Counted from the first letter of the stretch, positions 1-9,430 are shown. The stretch is 37,454 nt of DNA from Bacteroidales bacterium (GCA_016938235.1 JAFGVA010000101.1:1-37454); one strand, 5' to 3'. Notes: generated from the letters alone by a model not told the origin. Numbers and translations: made by a program.

Positions 1-93
1 TGAGTGAGTGAATGAATGAATGAGTGAATTGAGGGATTAGAGGCTGAACTCAGCAAACATCATTCTAAATTCAGAATTCAGAATTCAGAATTC
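1..93. repeat. Short tandem repeats at the window edge
   Basis: Two simple repeat tracts lie upstream of the helicase gene. Positions 1-28 hold seven copies of a 4-bp TGAR unit (TGAG or TGAA). Positions about 67-93 hold just over three copies of an 8-bp unit, ATTCAGAA. Neither contains a gene. Both look like the non-coding low-complexity spacers common in Bacteroidota. The left end is cut by the window, so the full length is unknown. Confidence 0.75.
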
Positions 94-118
94 TCCCTAT
101 AATAATTACTTTTACAGT

Positions 119-3100
119 ATGCGGGAACTAATGATTATAAATGCATCTGCAGGATCGGGTAAAACCTTTAACCTGACAAGGGAATTTCTTAAGCTGGTTG
201 TAAAAGATACATCTTACCAATACTTTAGAACCATACTTGCAGTGACCTTTACAAACAAGGCTACCGCCGAAATGAAAAAAAGAATTCTTGATGAATTGCA
301 TTTGTTGGCAAGTGGAAAAGAATCGGATCATTTAGAAGAACTTGTTAAAGTGACCGGGAAAGGTGAAAGCGAAATCAGAAAAAAGTGTTTCAACATTCTT
401 CAATATATTCTTCATGGTTATTCCTGGTTTAAAATTGAAACCATCGACACCTTTTTCCAGGGAGTAATTCGGTCTTTTTTAAGGGAATTAGGCATACCCG
501 GGCATTTTACTACCGAAATAGACACCGCGCAATTGCTTGATGAAGCGGTGGATTCTTTTCTTGATTTGCTTGAAAACGACCAGCAAATGCTTCAGTGGCT
601 AATGGAGCACATAGAAACCAAAATTGAAAACGAGAAAAACTGGTCTGTAAAAAAAGAATTAATTCAAATCGGAAAGGATTTATTCAAAGAGGTTTATATC
701 GAAAATTCAAAAGAACTCGAAAAAGAGCTGAGCGACTTAACGGTAATTAACAAGTATAAAAACGAGCTAATTTTAATATCCCGGAACTTTGAGAAAGAAA
801 TTACCGGCATTGCTGCAAAGGCTATACATGAAATTGAAAGTCTTGGCTTAACCAATGAAGATTTCCATTTCAAAGCTTCGGGACCACAAAACTTTTTCTA
901 CAAAATAATTAACAAAGACTATAGTGAGCCAAACTCCAGGGTTACTGATGCGCTGTCGGATCCAAAAAAATGGGCAAATAAATCGGGTAACAGAAAAGCG
1001 GAAGTCGAAAACCTGGGAGAAAATAAATTAACTCCATTGGCTAACCAGATTATAGAATTCATCGAAAAACATCAGTCAAAATACTATGCTTCAAAGCTGG
1101 TATTAAAGCAAATATATTTGCTTGGATTAATTACCCGTATTTCTGAACAGGTAAAAACAATTAAGCAGGAAAAGGGCATAATGCTAATTTCAGATTCGGC
1201 TCCCTTTATTCACAGGATAATCGACCATAACGACACTCCCTTTATTTATGAAAAAATCGGGAACCGTTTTCATCACTTGCTAATCGATGAATTTCAGGAT
1301 ACCTCAAAACTTCAATATCAGAATTTTAAACCGCTTATAAGCAATAGCCTGTCGGAAGGTCATAAATGCCTGGTTGTTGGCGATATAAAGCAATCGATTT
1401 ATCGCTGGCGTAACAGTAACTGGGAAATTCTTGCCAAAAATATAAAACAGGATTTTGACCAGGCCTTTACCGAAATAAACCTCGACACCAATTTCCGCAG
1501 CTGTTCGGATATTATTCGGTTCAACAACTTGTTTTTCAGGGAAATGATAAATGAGTTTGAGCCAATTATACCCCAATCAAAGAAAGATTATATTCCGCTT
1601 AATGAATTATATAAAGATGCAGAACAAAACATTCCGGCAAAGAAAAAACCTAACGAAGGCTGGATACATTATGTTCCTTTCCCGAAGGAGGAATGCAGAC
1701 AAAACAAACTCTATTTCGGAGAAACTCTCGTTCGTGATATAAACCGGCTATTAGAAAAAGATTATCAACCGGGAGATATTGCAGTATTGGTAAGAAGTAA
1801 AAAAGAAGGCACCCTGATTGCCGAGTTTATTGTTGATGCCGATAAAAAAAATTTATTTTCTAAATCTGTTGGAGTAATATCGAATGAGTCACTTTTGTTA
1901 AACAACTCAATAGCGGTTAAAACACTTATTGCAGCATTAAAATTCACTTACGATACCGATGATAAGTTAGCCGCAGCTGAACTACTTTCCTCATTCATCA
2001 ACCTGAAAGGTGAATCACAGGAGGAAGTAAAATTTCCGCCAGGTATTCTCAATCCAATGTGCCTAGATGAATTAATCAAACCCGGGTTTTCAGAGCAGTG
2101 TAAAGCAATCCGTAACGAAGGATTATTCCTTCTGGTAAAAAGACTGGTTGAAATGCTTAACTTAAATTCTGTAATAAGCGAAACTGTTTATCTCGACTCG
2201 TTTCTGGATATTGTTTACCAGTATAGCAATTCTGAAATAAATGACATTTATGGTTTTCTGGAATACTGGAATGATGAAGGATCCGAAAAAACCATTTCAG
2301 CAGCTGAAACATCAGGAGCAATCAGAATACAGACAATACATCGCTCAAAAGGTTTGGAATATCCGGCTGTAATAATCCCCTTTACCAACTGGGACATTTA
2401 CCCAAAAACAAACTCTTTACTTTGGATTAAACCCAATTCTGAACCATTCAACAAAATACAGGTTCTTCCGGTTTCAATAACAGGGGAACTGTCAAAAAGC
2501 GACTTTTCAGAACAATATTCCGAAGAAGAATATCATACCCTAATCGATAACCTGAATGTGCTGTATGTGGCCTTAACCAGGGCTGCCAATTGCCTGCTTA
2601 TCTATTCAAACACTTCAGGTGACAAGAAAAATATTCTTGGAAAACTTGTTGAAAATGTTTTTAAAAAGATCGATAATCAGTTTAATAATTCAAAAGAAAT
2701 TGAAGGTTTTTCGTTTGGCGAAATTCCTCCTGTTAAAAAAGAAAGCAACTCAGCAAATGTTCTTTACCTCGAGAATTCAGACTCGGAATTTAAAATTCCT
2801 GACATCAGAATAAAATGGCAGGCCGAGGAATTTCTAAGAAAAAAGGAACAAAAAGACCCAAGAACTTTGGGAAAAATTTTCCACTCAATAATGGAAGATA
2901 TTAAAACCAGTATGGATGTAGATTTCGCGCTAATGAAAGCCCTGCACACCGGAATAATTGATAAAAGTGAATTGCAGGATTTTAAACAAATCTTAAATGA
3001 TGCGCTCAGTTATTCCGAAGCTAAAAACTGGTTCAGTAACAAATACAAAATATTAACCGAAGCTTCTATTTTACTGCCGGAGGGAAGTACCAGAAGACCA

Positions 3101-3289
3101 GACCGGATATTAATTTCAGAAGATAGTGTAATTGTTATCGATTATAAATTCGGACAGGAAGAAGAAGAGTCAAAACATAAAAAGCAAGTTTCGAACTACA
3201 TGAAGCTTTTAAGCGATATGGGCTATAAATCTGTTCAGGGTTTTATCTGGTATGTGTTCGAAAAAGATATTGTGGAGGTAATATCATGA
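119..3289 (+). CDS. addA: AddA-type UvrD helicase / PD-(D/E)XK exonuclease
   Basis: ATP-dependent helicase-nuclease subunit that resects double-strand DNA breaks for recombination, acting with the AddB-type protein encoded two genes downstream. Visible motifs are Walker A (NASAGSGKT, residues 8-16), Walker B/motif II (DEFQDT, about 390), motif V-like IHRSKGLEYP (about 740), motif VI LYVALTRA (about 815), and a C-terminal RecB-type nuclease core with RRPDRI (about 992) and IDYK (about 1005). The length of 1056 aa is normal for the family. The start is uncertain: ATG at 119 gives four extra residues, while ATG at 131 gives MIINASAGSGKT, which resembles the short N-termini usual in Bacteroidota homologues. 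A TACTTTTA -7-like box at 107-114 would also favour the later start. The stop overlaps the next gene's ATG, indicating translational coupling. Confidence 0.9.
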   Translation: MRELMIINASAGSGKTFNLTREFLKLVVKDTSYQYFRTILAVTFTNKATAEMKKRILDELHLLASGKESDHLEELVKVTGKGESEIRKKCFNILQYILHGYSWFKIETIDTFFQGVIRSFLRELGIPGHFTTEIDTAQLLDEAVDSFLDLLENDQQMLQWLMEHIETKIENEKNWSVKKELIQIGKDLFKEVYIENSKELEKELSDLTVINKYKNELILISRNFEKEITGIAAKAIHEIESLGLTNEDFHFKASGPQNFFYKIINKDYSEPNSRVTDALSDPKKWANKSGNRKAEVENLGENKLTPLANQIIEFIEKHQSKYYASKLVLKQIYLLGLITRISEQVKTIKQEKGIMLISDSAPFIHRIIDHNDTPFIYEKIGNRFHHLLIDEFQDTSKLQYQNFKPLISNSLSEGHKCLVVGDIKQSIYRWRNSNWEILAKNIKQDFDQAFTEINLDTNFRSCSDIIRFNNLFFREMINEFEPIIPQSKKDYIPLNELYKDAEQNIPAKKKPNEGWIHYVPFPKEECRQNKLYFGETLVRDINRLLEKDYQPGDIAVLVRSKKEGTLIAEFIVDADKKNLFSKSVGVISNESLLLNNSIAVKTLIAALKFTYDTDDKLAAAELLSSFINLKGESQEEVKFPPGILNPMCLDELIKPGFSEQCKAIRNEGLFLLVKRLVEMLNLNSVISETVYLDSFLDIVYQYSNSEINDIYGFLEYWNDEGSEKTISAAETSGAIRIQTIHRSKGLEYPAVIIPFTNWDIYPKTNSLLWIKPNSEPFNKIQVLPVSITGELSKSDFSEQYSEEEYHTLIDNLNVLYVALTRAANCLLIYSNTSGDKKNILGKLVENVFKKIDNQFNNSKEIEGFSFGEIPPVKKESNSANVLYLENSDSEFKIPDIRIKWQAEEFLRKKEQKDPRTLGKIFHSIMEDIKTSMDVDFALMKALHTGIIDKSELQDFKQILNDALSYSEAKNWFSNKYKILTEASILLPEGSTRRPDRILISEDSVIVIDYKFGQEEEESKHKKQVSNYMKLLSDMGYKSVQGFIWYVFEKDIVEVIS

Positions 3290-4227
3290 GCTACTCCTGG
3301 GGTACAGAGCGCAGGTTTAATGCTGCATCAAACTATTTCAGAGACTATTTTGGTGCCAGGGTTCAGAAGGTCACCATCGATGCCGGTTTTACCTGCCCCA
3401 ACCGCGATGGAACAAAATCAACCGGAGGATGTAGTTTTTGCAACAACGATGCCTTTAATCCATCCTACTGTAACCCTGAAAAATCGGTCACCCAGCAAAT
3501 AAATGAGGGCATATCCTTTCATGAAAAAAGGTATAAATCAGCAGGTTCTTACCTTGCTTATTTTCAGGCTTATTCCAATACTTACGCAACGGCACATCAC
3601 CTTGAAAAACTTTATAACGAGGCGCTGTCAATCCCAGGAATAACCGGGCTTATAATTGGCACCAGACCTGATTGCATTAACGATGATATTCTGCAATTGT
3701 TAATACAAATTGCCGAAACTAAATTTTTAGTAATTGAATTCGGAATAGAATCGGTTTACAATGAAACACTTCAACGAATTAACCGGGGACATAGCTTTGA
3801 AGATTCTACCGAAGCAATAAAACGCTGTAATGAAGCAGGGCTTAAATGCGGGGGGCATTTAATATTCGGATTGCCCGGAGAAAGCAGGGAAATGATGCTA
3901 CAGTCTGTCGATAATATTTCAGAACTGGGATTACATACCATTAAATTTCACCAGTTACAAATAATTAAAGGCACAAAAATGGCTTCAGAATATCAGGATA
4001 ACCCCCAGTCTTTTAACTTATTTACCATCGATGCCTATATTGAATTTATTGTAAAGTATATCGAAAGACTTAATCCTGAAATTGTGATTGAACGACTTGC
4101 CGGTGAAACCCAACCCTGGAACAACCAGGGGGTGATTTGGAACTTGCGGTACGATCAGGTTTTGCAACTCATCGAGAAGAAAATGAAAGAAGAAGATACC
4201 TGGCAGGGAAAATTTTATAAACCTTAA
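3286..4227 (+). CDS. YhcC-like (TIGR01212 family) radical SAM protein
   Basis: Radical SAM enzyme resembling E. coli YhcC; the substrate of the family is not known to me. The cluster-binding cysteines are C37, C49 and C52 (spacing C-x11-C-x2-C, in the context CPNRDG...GGCSFC), which is the unusual spacing of this family rather than the classical CxxxCxxC. Further typical pieces are IGTRPDC, EFGIES near the middle, and GGHLIFGLPGE in the SAM-binding half. The 313 aa length is typical. The ATG overlaps the helicase stop by 4 bp, and the AddB-type gene begins 8 bp after its stop, so it is sandwiched in one transcript between the two nuclease subunits. This placement suggests co-expression but does not prove a role in repair. 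Confidence 0.88.
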   Translation: MSYSWGTERRFNAASNYFRDYFGARVQKVTIDAGFTCPNRDGTKSTGGCSFCNNDAFNPSYCNPEKSVTQQINEGISFHEKRYKSAGSYLAYFQAYSNTYATAHHLEKLYNEALSIPGITGLIIGTRPDCINDDILQLLIQIAETKFLVIEFGIESVYNETLQRINRGHSFEDSTEAIKRCNEAGLKCGGHLIFGLPGESREMMLQSVDNISELGLHTIKFHQLQIIKGTKMASEYQDNPQSFNLFTIDAYIEFIVKYIERLNPEIVIERLAGETQPWNNQGVIWNLRYDQVLQLIEKKMKEEDTWQGKFYKP

Positions 4228-4235
4228 AACAGTTA

Positions 4236-7136
4236 ATGGTTATGAGCCACCCATATAAGCCCTTTTTAAAGCAGGTTGCCGAATATGTGTATGAACATTA
4301 CAAAAATAATATGCACGAGCTTAGTATCATTTTCCCCAATAAAAGAGCTCGTCTATTTTTTAATAAGTATTTAACCGAGATTACCGTTAAGCCCATTTTC
4401 TCGCCAGCTTATTACACCATTAGTGAGTACATGCAAAAACTATCGGGCGAAGTTCTGGCTGACCAGTTCACACTGCTTTTTACACTTTACGAAGTTTACA
4501 TTCGTATTTCCGGATCTAAGGAATCTTTTGATAATTTTCTCTTTTACTGCGAAATGCTTCTTGCCGATTTCGACGATATAGACAAATACCTTGTGAACCC
4601 GGAGCATTTATACCAGAACCTCTATGAATTAAAGGAACTAGAAGCCTACCACGATTATCTTACTGAAGAACAGTTGAAGGCAATCTTGCAATTCTGGAAG
4701 GTATTTACCGAAAATAACCCGGATTCGCCAGAAAAGAAGAATTTCTCCAGTCTTTGGCTGGTTCTGAAAAAGATATATTTCGAATTTAACAAAGAACTCG
4801 ACAAGCAAGGTATAAGCTACGAAGGTAAAGCCGCCCGAAAGGCAATAGAGAAACTAGCTAAGGGCGAAACAGAAATACAGGAAGATAATGTGCTGTTTGT
4901 TGGATTCAACGCGCTGAATAAATGTGAGGAAAAACTGTTTAAACATTTAAACGACAATAAAAAAGGAAAGTTTTTTTGGGATCACGATGAATATTACATC
5001 GAAAAAGGAGAATTCCATGAAGCTGCTTTTTTCCTGAAAACATTAATTAGGGATTTCCCGAAACCCTTTGATTTCGAAACCGATAATCACAACCTAAAGA
5101 AAGGTAAAAATATCAGAATTATTGATATCCCGACACAAACCGGACAGGCAAAAGCATTACCCGAATTGATGAAGAATCTGCCGGCAGACTGGCTGAAAGA
5201 ACCATCGGAAACGGCAATAGCCCTTGCCGATGAATCCTTGTTAATTCCGGTTCTCACTTCGCTTCCGGCCGACATCAAAGAGGTAAACATATCTATGGGT
5301 TATCCGCTTAAAGATTCGCTGGTATATAACTTCATAAACATTCTTCTCGATTTGCACAATAACAAACGGGCAGCTGCAGGTTCAGAACTATTCTACCATA
5401 AAGATGTTATTCGGCTTATACAACATGGCTTCATGCGAACATACCTGGAACATAAACTTCAGGAAATTTCGAAGGAGATACAAAAGTCTAATCTGATATT
5501 TGTTCAACTATCGTGGTTAAAAGAAAAACACGCTATTTTTGGACAGTTTTTGCAAAAAGATATTGCTGCCGGAAACTTTACAGAATACCTGATTCAGGTA
5601 TTAGACAATGTTCCTGAGGCTCTTGCAAGCCTTAACGAAAAAAGCCGGGAAATTGAAAAAGAAGCACTGGCAAGAATAATGGGCCAGCTCCGCAGAATTA
5701 ACGATGTTTTTTCCAGCTCAAAAATTGATTATTCGTTCCGAAGCCTGGTGAAATTAATTGCTAAGGTGTTGCAGGGAACTTCTATCCCTTTTAATGGTGA
5801 ACCTCTTTCTGGTTTGCAAATAATGGGCATACTCGAAACCAGAACCCTTGATTTTAAAAATCTTATTGTACTGTCGATGAATGAGGGCACTTTCCCTAAA
5901 TCAGGAAATGTTCCATCGCTTATTCCGTATACTTTACGAAATGCATTTAAACTGCCAACCGTTGAGCACCAGGACGCAATATTTGGCTACTATTTTTACA
6001 GATTATTACAAAGAGCCGGGAATATTCAACTTGTTTATTGCTCATCGGTAAACGATGCACAGAAAGGGGAACCCAGCAGGTTTATTCAGCAAATTGATTA
6101 TGAACCCCTATTTAAAACCGAAAAGCTTACCCTGGGATATAAAGTTTATCCGCAATCAGTAAAAAGTATTAAAGTCTGTAAGTCTGCCGAAACCAGAAAT
6201 ATTTTAAAACATAAATATTGTGGCGAAAATTCCAGGCTTATGTCGCCAAGTGCGATAAATACCTACCTAAACTGCCAGCTTCGGTTTTATTTCAGATATA
6301 TTGCAGGAATACCCGAGCCTGAAGAAATTCTGGAAGAAGTTGAAGCTAACACGCTGGGAAGTATTTTGCACAAGTCCATGCAGATTCTATACTCCAAAAT
6401 CATAAATAAAGTTAGTAATAAAGAAGACTTTGAGTATATTAAGAAAAATAAAAAAAGCATAGAAGATGCTGTTATTCAGGCATTCTGGGAAGAATACATT
6501 TCACCGGATGGCAAAAAAGAATTTCCCGGAGTCGATAAAGCTGAAATAAAAGGTAAAAACATACTGGTAAAGCTTGTAATTATTAAGTATGTAAACCAGC
6601 TTATCGACTATGACAGCCAAAATGCACCTTTAACTATACTGAGCCTTGAAGATATACATGAGGCAGAATTAGCTATTGATGATGAGATTACCCTAAAAAC
6701 AGGCGGTTATATCGACAGAATTGATAGCAAGGAAGGTTTTATAAGAATTGTTGACTATAAAACCGGTAAAACAGATCAGGAATTCTTCTCGGTTGAAAAT
6801 CTTTTTACAGATGGTGCAGATAAAAGAAACAATGCTGCTTTTCAGATTCTTCTCTACTCGCTGGTATATTCAAAAAACAATAAGTCTGAAAAAACAGTGC
6901 CGGCTTTGTTTTTCCTGAGAAATCTGGGTAATAAAAACTATCTTCCTAACCTCAGGATGGGAAAAAGTAAGGAAATAATTGCTGATTATTCTCCCTTACA
7001 TGATGAGTTCTCAGAAAAATTGATGGAAACCCTGCAGGATATTTTTTCAGAAACCGGTGTATTTATGCAAACCGAAAGTGAAAAATACTGTTCTTATTGT
7101 CCTTATATTAACATCTGCAACCGAAATAAAAAATAA
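4236..7136 (+). CDS. addB: AddB-type PD-(D/E)XK nuclease with Fe-S cysteines
   Basis: Second subunit of the AddAB-type double-strand break resection complex. The C-terminal third carries the nuclease: a cysteine in LNCQLRFYFRY (about 680), GSILHKSM, then GYIDRID and RIVDYKTGK, and a terminal CSYCPYINIC cluster about ten residues from the end. The four cysteines match the 4Fe-4S staple known in AddB/RecB-like nucleases. The N-terminal region (FPNKRARLFF, about residues 33-42) lacks a recognisable GxxGxGKT loop, so this subunit probably does not hydrolyse ATP at that site. This is usual for distant AddB homologues in Bacteroidota. The length is 966 aa. ATG codons at 4236 and 4242 are both possible starts. 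It lies 8 bp after the radical SAM gene. Confidence 0.87.
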   Translation: MVMSHPYKPFLKQVAEYVYEHYKNNMHELSIIFPNKRARLFFNKYLTEITVKPIFSPAYYTISEYMQKLSGEVLADQFTLLFTLYEVYIRISGSKESFDNFLFYCEMLLADFDDIDKYLVNPEHLYQNLYELKELEAYHDYLTEEQLKAILQFWKVFTENNPDSPEKKNFSSLWLVLKKIYFEFNKELDKQGISYEGKAARKAIEKLAKGETEIQEDNVLFVGFNALNKCEEKLFKHLNDNKKGKFFWDHDEYYIEKGEFHEAAFFLKTLIRDFPKPFDFETDNHNLKKGKNIRIIDIPTQTGQAKALPELMKNLPADWLKEPSETAIALADESLLIPVLTSLPADIKEVNISMGYPLKDSLVYNFINILLDLHNNKRAAAGSELFYHKDVIRLIQHGFMRTYLEHKLQEISKEIQKSNLIFVQLSWLKEKHAIFGQFLQKDIAAGNFTEYLIQVLDNVPEALASLNEKSREIEKEALARIMGQLRRINDVFSSSKIDYSFRSLVKLIAKVLQGTSIPFNGEPLSGLQIMGILETRTLDFKNLIVLSMNEGTFPKSGNVPSLIPYTLRNAFKLPTVEHQDAIFGYYFYRLLQRAGNIQLVYCSSVNDAQKGEPSRFIQQIDYEPLFKTEKLTLGYKVYPQSVKSIKVCKSAETRNILKHKYCGENSRLMSPSAINTYLNCQLRFYFRYIAGIPEPEEILEEVEANTLGSILHKSMQILYSKIINKVSNKEDFEYIKKNKKSIEDAVIQAFWEEYISPDGKKEFPGVDKAEIKGKNILVKLVIIKYVNQLIDYDSQNAPLTILSLEDIHEAELAIDDEITLKTGGYIDRIDSKEGFIRIVDYKTGKTDQEFFSVENLFTDGADKRNNAAFQILLYSLVYSKNNKSEKTVPALFFLRNLGNKNYLPNLRMGKSKEIIADYSPLHDEFSEKLMETLQDIFSETGVFMQTESEKYCSYCPYINICNRNKK

Positions 7137-7384
7137 ATTTCAAACATTAATTAATAATTATCGACTGCTGATTTTATTATACAAATACTCGTATTTAAAA
7201 AATATAGCATTGATTTTCTGCTAATTATATAAAAAACAATTAGTTTTAAGACTTATAAGATAGAAATTGAATTTCTATTTTGCTGAATTTCATTAGTTAA
7301 TCAGATTTTAATTTTAAATAAAATAGTTTAAATTCATCGGGTAATTACTAAAATCAACCCATTTTCAAGTCTTTAAGGACAAAA

Positions 7385-7981
7385 ATGAACACACAGGAAA
7401 CAAGATTATTCAAAAACTGGTGGCTACTTTGCTTAAAAGGTATCATAATTTCAATATTTGGATTAGTTATCTTGTTTAATCTTCTGAATTACAAAAAACT
7501 TGTTCAGGCTTTTATCATAATTTCTATGGTAAACGGAGCATTAATTCTTTTTGGCTCCTTTTACTACAAAAAAAACAACCAGCACTGGCTTTACTGGCTT
7601 ATTGAAGGCACTTTTGATTTTTTGCTTGGTCTTGCCGGTTTTATCTTCTTAATGGCAATATCAGTTTTAAAATACCATATTGTTTATGCTTTCCTGATAC
7701 AAATAATTGCACTCTGGGCTCTTATTCATGGAATAATACATACCATTTCAGCAAATAAGGTAAAAAATTATGTTCCTAAAGCAAGAATAGCCTTGTTCTC
7801 TGGAATTGGAATTATTGTACTTTCGTTAGCGTTGCTTATTATTGTTCTGTCGTTAATTGTAGTAGTGAAACCGATCTTCTTTATGATGCCCGATTACTAT
7901 TTTTCGGGTGGACTTTGCATAATCATCGGTATCTTATTATCAACCATTTCAATAATTATGCGGAAAATTTATTCTGAATAG
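7385..7981 (+). CDS. HdeD/DUF308-like multi-pass membrane protein
   Basis: A small integral inner-membrane protein of 198 aa with about six hydrophobic segments: roughly residues 15-32, 40-58, 67-90, 95-115, 135-160 and 175-192. The paired-helix pattern and size resemble HdeD/DUF308 proteins, a family linked to acid resistance in E. coli. That function is not shown here. The gene stands alone after a 248-bp AT-rich spacer (7137-7384) in which I found no clear promoter. It ends 9 bp from the convergent trmD stop, so the two genes share a very tight 3' junction with no visible terminator. The family assignment rests on topology and length rather than a diagnostic motif. Confidence 0.6.
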   Translation: MNTQETRLFKNWWLLCLKGIIISIFGLVILFNLLNYKKLVQAFIIISMVNGALILFGSFYYKKNNQHWLYWLIEGTFDFLLGLAGFIFLMAISVLKYHIVYAFLIQIIALWALIHGIIHTISANKVKNYVPKARIALFSGIGIIVLSLALLIIVLSLIVVVKPIFFMMPDYYFSGGLCIIIGILLSTISIIMRKIYSE

Positions 7982-7990
7982 ACTACATTT

Positions 7991-8671
7991 TTATTCTTCT
8001 TTATACAATCCGGGTCTTCTCTCCTTTGTTCGCTGAACCGACTGCTCATGCCTCCATTCATGAACTAATTTATCGTTTCCTGAAAGTAAAATTTCAGGTA
8101 CTTTCCAGCCCTTATAATTTGCTGGTCGCGTATAAACAGGTGGAGCCAGCAGGTTATCCTGGAATGAATCCGATAAAGCTGAAGTTTCATCGTTCATAAC
8201 ACCTGGAATCAGTCTTATAACTGCATCAGCAATAATTGCAGCCGCCAATTCACCTCCTGTAATAACAAAATCACCTATCGAAATCTCCTTTGTAATTATA
8301 TGATCGCGGATACGCTGATCAACCCCTTTATAATGACCGCAAAGTATTAGCAGGTTTTGATACCCCGACATGGTGTTTGCCATCTTCTGATCGAATAATT
8401 CACCATCGGGCGACATATAAATTATTTCCTCATACTCACGTTCAGATTTAAGCTTGTTAATTAAAATTTCTATGGGTTCAATCATCATTACCATTCCGGC
8501 ACCACCGCCATAGGCATAATCATCAACCTGCTTGTGTTTGTTTGTTGCATAATCCCTGATATTGTGAACAACAATTTTGGCAAGTCCTCTTTGCGAAGCC
8601 CTGTTAAGAATTGAATGACTGAAAGGGCCTTCAAGCAATTCGGGCAATACCGTTAATATATCAATTCTCAT
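7991..8671 (-). CDS. trmD: tRNA (guanine-N1)-methyltransferase TrmD
   Basis: SAM-dependent methyltransferase forming m1G37 in tRNAs read next to the anticodon, which prevents +1 frameshifting. It starts [13 protein letters not shown], as TrmD proteins do. The trefoil-knot region is visible: a YGGGAGMVM segment near residue 56, [12 protein letters not shown] (about 110-121) and [13 protein letters not shown] (about 132-144). The C-terminal domain ends [19 protein letters not shown]. The 226 aa length is normal. It reads from a likely -7 box (8688-8695) very close to its ATG, implying a very short leader. In many bacteria trmD sits with rpsP, rimM and rplS; none is present here. Confidence 0.96.
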   Translation of the reverse strand: MRIDILTVLPELLEGPFSHSILNRASQRGLAKIVVHNIRDYATNKHKQVDDYAYGGGAGMVMMIEPIEILINKLKSEREYEEIIYMSPDGELFDQKMANTMSGYQNLLILCGHYKGVDQRIRDHIITKEISIGDFVITGGELAAAIIADAVIRLIPGVMNDETSALSDSFQDNLLAPPVYTRPANYKGWKVPEILLSGNDKLVHEWRHEQSVQRTKERRPGLYKEE

Positions 8672-8687
8672 CCAAATTTATTTTAGG

Positions 8688-8720
8688 CAAAGATAAGGAT
8701 TGAAAAACAAAACAGGCAAA
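8688..8720 (-). promoter_or_regulatory. Probable trmD promoter
   Basis: Read on the minus strand, 8695-8688 is TATCTTTG, a perfect fit to the Bacteroidota -7 consensus TAnnTTTG. A TTTG that could serve as the -33 element lies at 8720-8717, 21 bp away. The trmD ATG is only about 16 bp downstream of the -7 box, so the leader would be very short. Confidence 0.55.
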
Positions 8721-8760
8721 AACAACTTTTATGCAGCTAAGAATAAAGAAACACGGACAT

Positions 8761-9192
8761 TTATTCAGAAAACACCGAATGACTTAATAGCAGTTCAAGT
8801 TCTTCTTCAAATGAAATTCTGCGATGGTAGTCAAACTGATTCGATAAGCTGGTAATGAGGTTCTCTTTTTGTGAATAATGGTAACTTAAAACAATGAAAT
8901 TGGTTTCCCATCCATTAAATTCAGGAAAAACCGATTTTTCGCGCCTCAAAAAATCAATGGTGTTTTGTTGAATTTCCCGAACAATCTGACCTAATGAAAT
9001 TTCAAGGTTAATTTCAATAACAACATGTATATGCTGATTATTACCGGTAACAAGCACAGGTTTGCACTTCATGTTAAAAAGCATACCGTGGATGTAATTG
9101 TACAGAATATCCTGGTTTACCCGGGTTAAAAATTTTTTTTCACTATTGGCCGAAAAAACAATGTGGAAAAGGTTTTGGTTAACAAGTTGCAT
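8761..9192 (-). CDS. IS200/REP-associated (Y1-type) HUH protein, apparently lacking the catalytic Tyr
   Basis: 143 aa, the size of IS200-type and REP-associated transposases, which cut and rejoin single-stranded DNA with an HUH metal site and one tyrosine. The N-terminal core FHIVFSAN, the central HIH (residues 54-56, in NNQHIHVVIEI) and the C-terminal NQ...HRR...FEEEL block are recognisable. In related Bacteroidota proteins the last block reads roughly KYIxNQxxHHR, with the tyrosine as nucleophile. Here the aligned residues are TSLSNQ (114-119), so Ser115 (codon AGC) stands where the Tyr is expected. The reading frame is otherwise intact and has its own likely promoter (9235-9264). It could be an inactivated relic or a domesticated DNA-binding protein. 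No clear subterminal hairpins were found at its flanks. Confidence 0.8.
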   Translation of the reverse strand: MQLVNQNLFHIVFSANSEKKFLTRVNQDILYNYIHGMLFNMKCKPVLVTGNNQHIHVVIEINLEISLGQIVREIQQNTIDFLRREKSVFPEFNGWETNFIVLSYHYSQKENLITSLSNQFDYHRRISFEEELELLLSHSVFSE

Positions 9193-9234
9193 TAAATTAA
9201 TGATTAATAGTTTCTTGGGTTACATACAAATAAA

Positions 9235-9264
9235 CAAAAATAATTCTTGAATTTAAACCTCAAA
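9235..9264 (-). promoter_or_regulatory. Probable promoter of the HUH protein gene
   Basis: On the minus strand, 9242-9235 reads TATTTTTG (exact TAnnTTTG -7 element) and 9264-9261 reads TTTG, a fitting -33 element 18 bp upstream. The ATG lies 42 bp downstream of the -7 box. A clean promoter argues the gene may still be expressed. Confidence 0.55.
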
Positions 9265-9316
9265 TATACCTTTGATGAAACCTTAAATTCAATACATAAA
9301 AGTCGAAATTATATAG

Positions 9317-9330
9317 GTCGTATATACAAC
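9317..9330. promoter_or_regulatory. Near-palindrome in the divergent intergenic region
   Basis: GTCGTATATACAAC is a 14-bp palindrome with one mismatched pair, centred on a perfect GTATATAC. It lies between the divergent HUH gene and the DUF349 gene. It could be an operator, but such AT-rich palindromes also arise by chance. Confidence 0.2.
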
Positions 9331-9399
9331 GATTGTAAAAATTTAGGATAAAATAAAAATGTTAATAATCGTTATAATTAATATAGTTTGGGTAAATCC

Positions 9400-9430
9400 T
9401 TGTACGGTTTGATGGTATTAATTATTTTCG
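9400..9430 (+). promoter_or_regulatory. Possible promoter of the DUF349 gene
   Basis: TATTTTCG at 9423-9430 matches the TAnnTTTG -7 element at all but one defined position. TTG at 9400-9402, 20 bp upstream, could be the -33 element. The ATG follows 32 bp later. The mismatch keeps this tentative. Confidence 0.3.

Noticed and set aside
7137-7384. AT-rich spacer checked for a tRNA, small RNA or promoter
   Set aside because: No cloverleaf, strong hairpin or exact TAnnTTTG box was found; TATTTTGC near 7277 is off by one in spacing.
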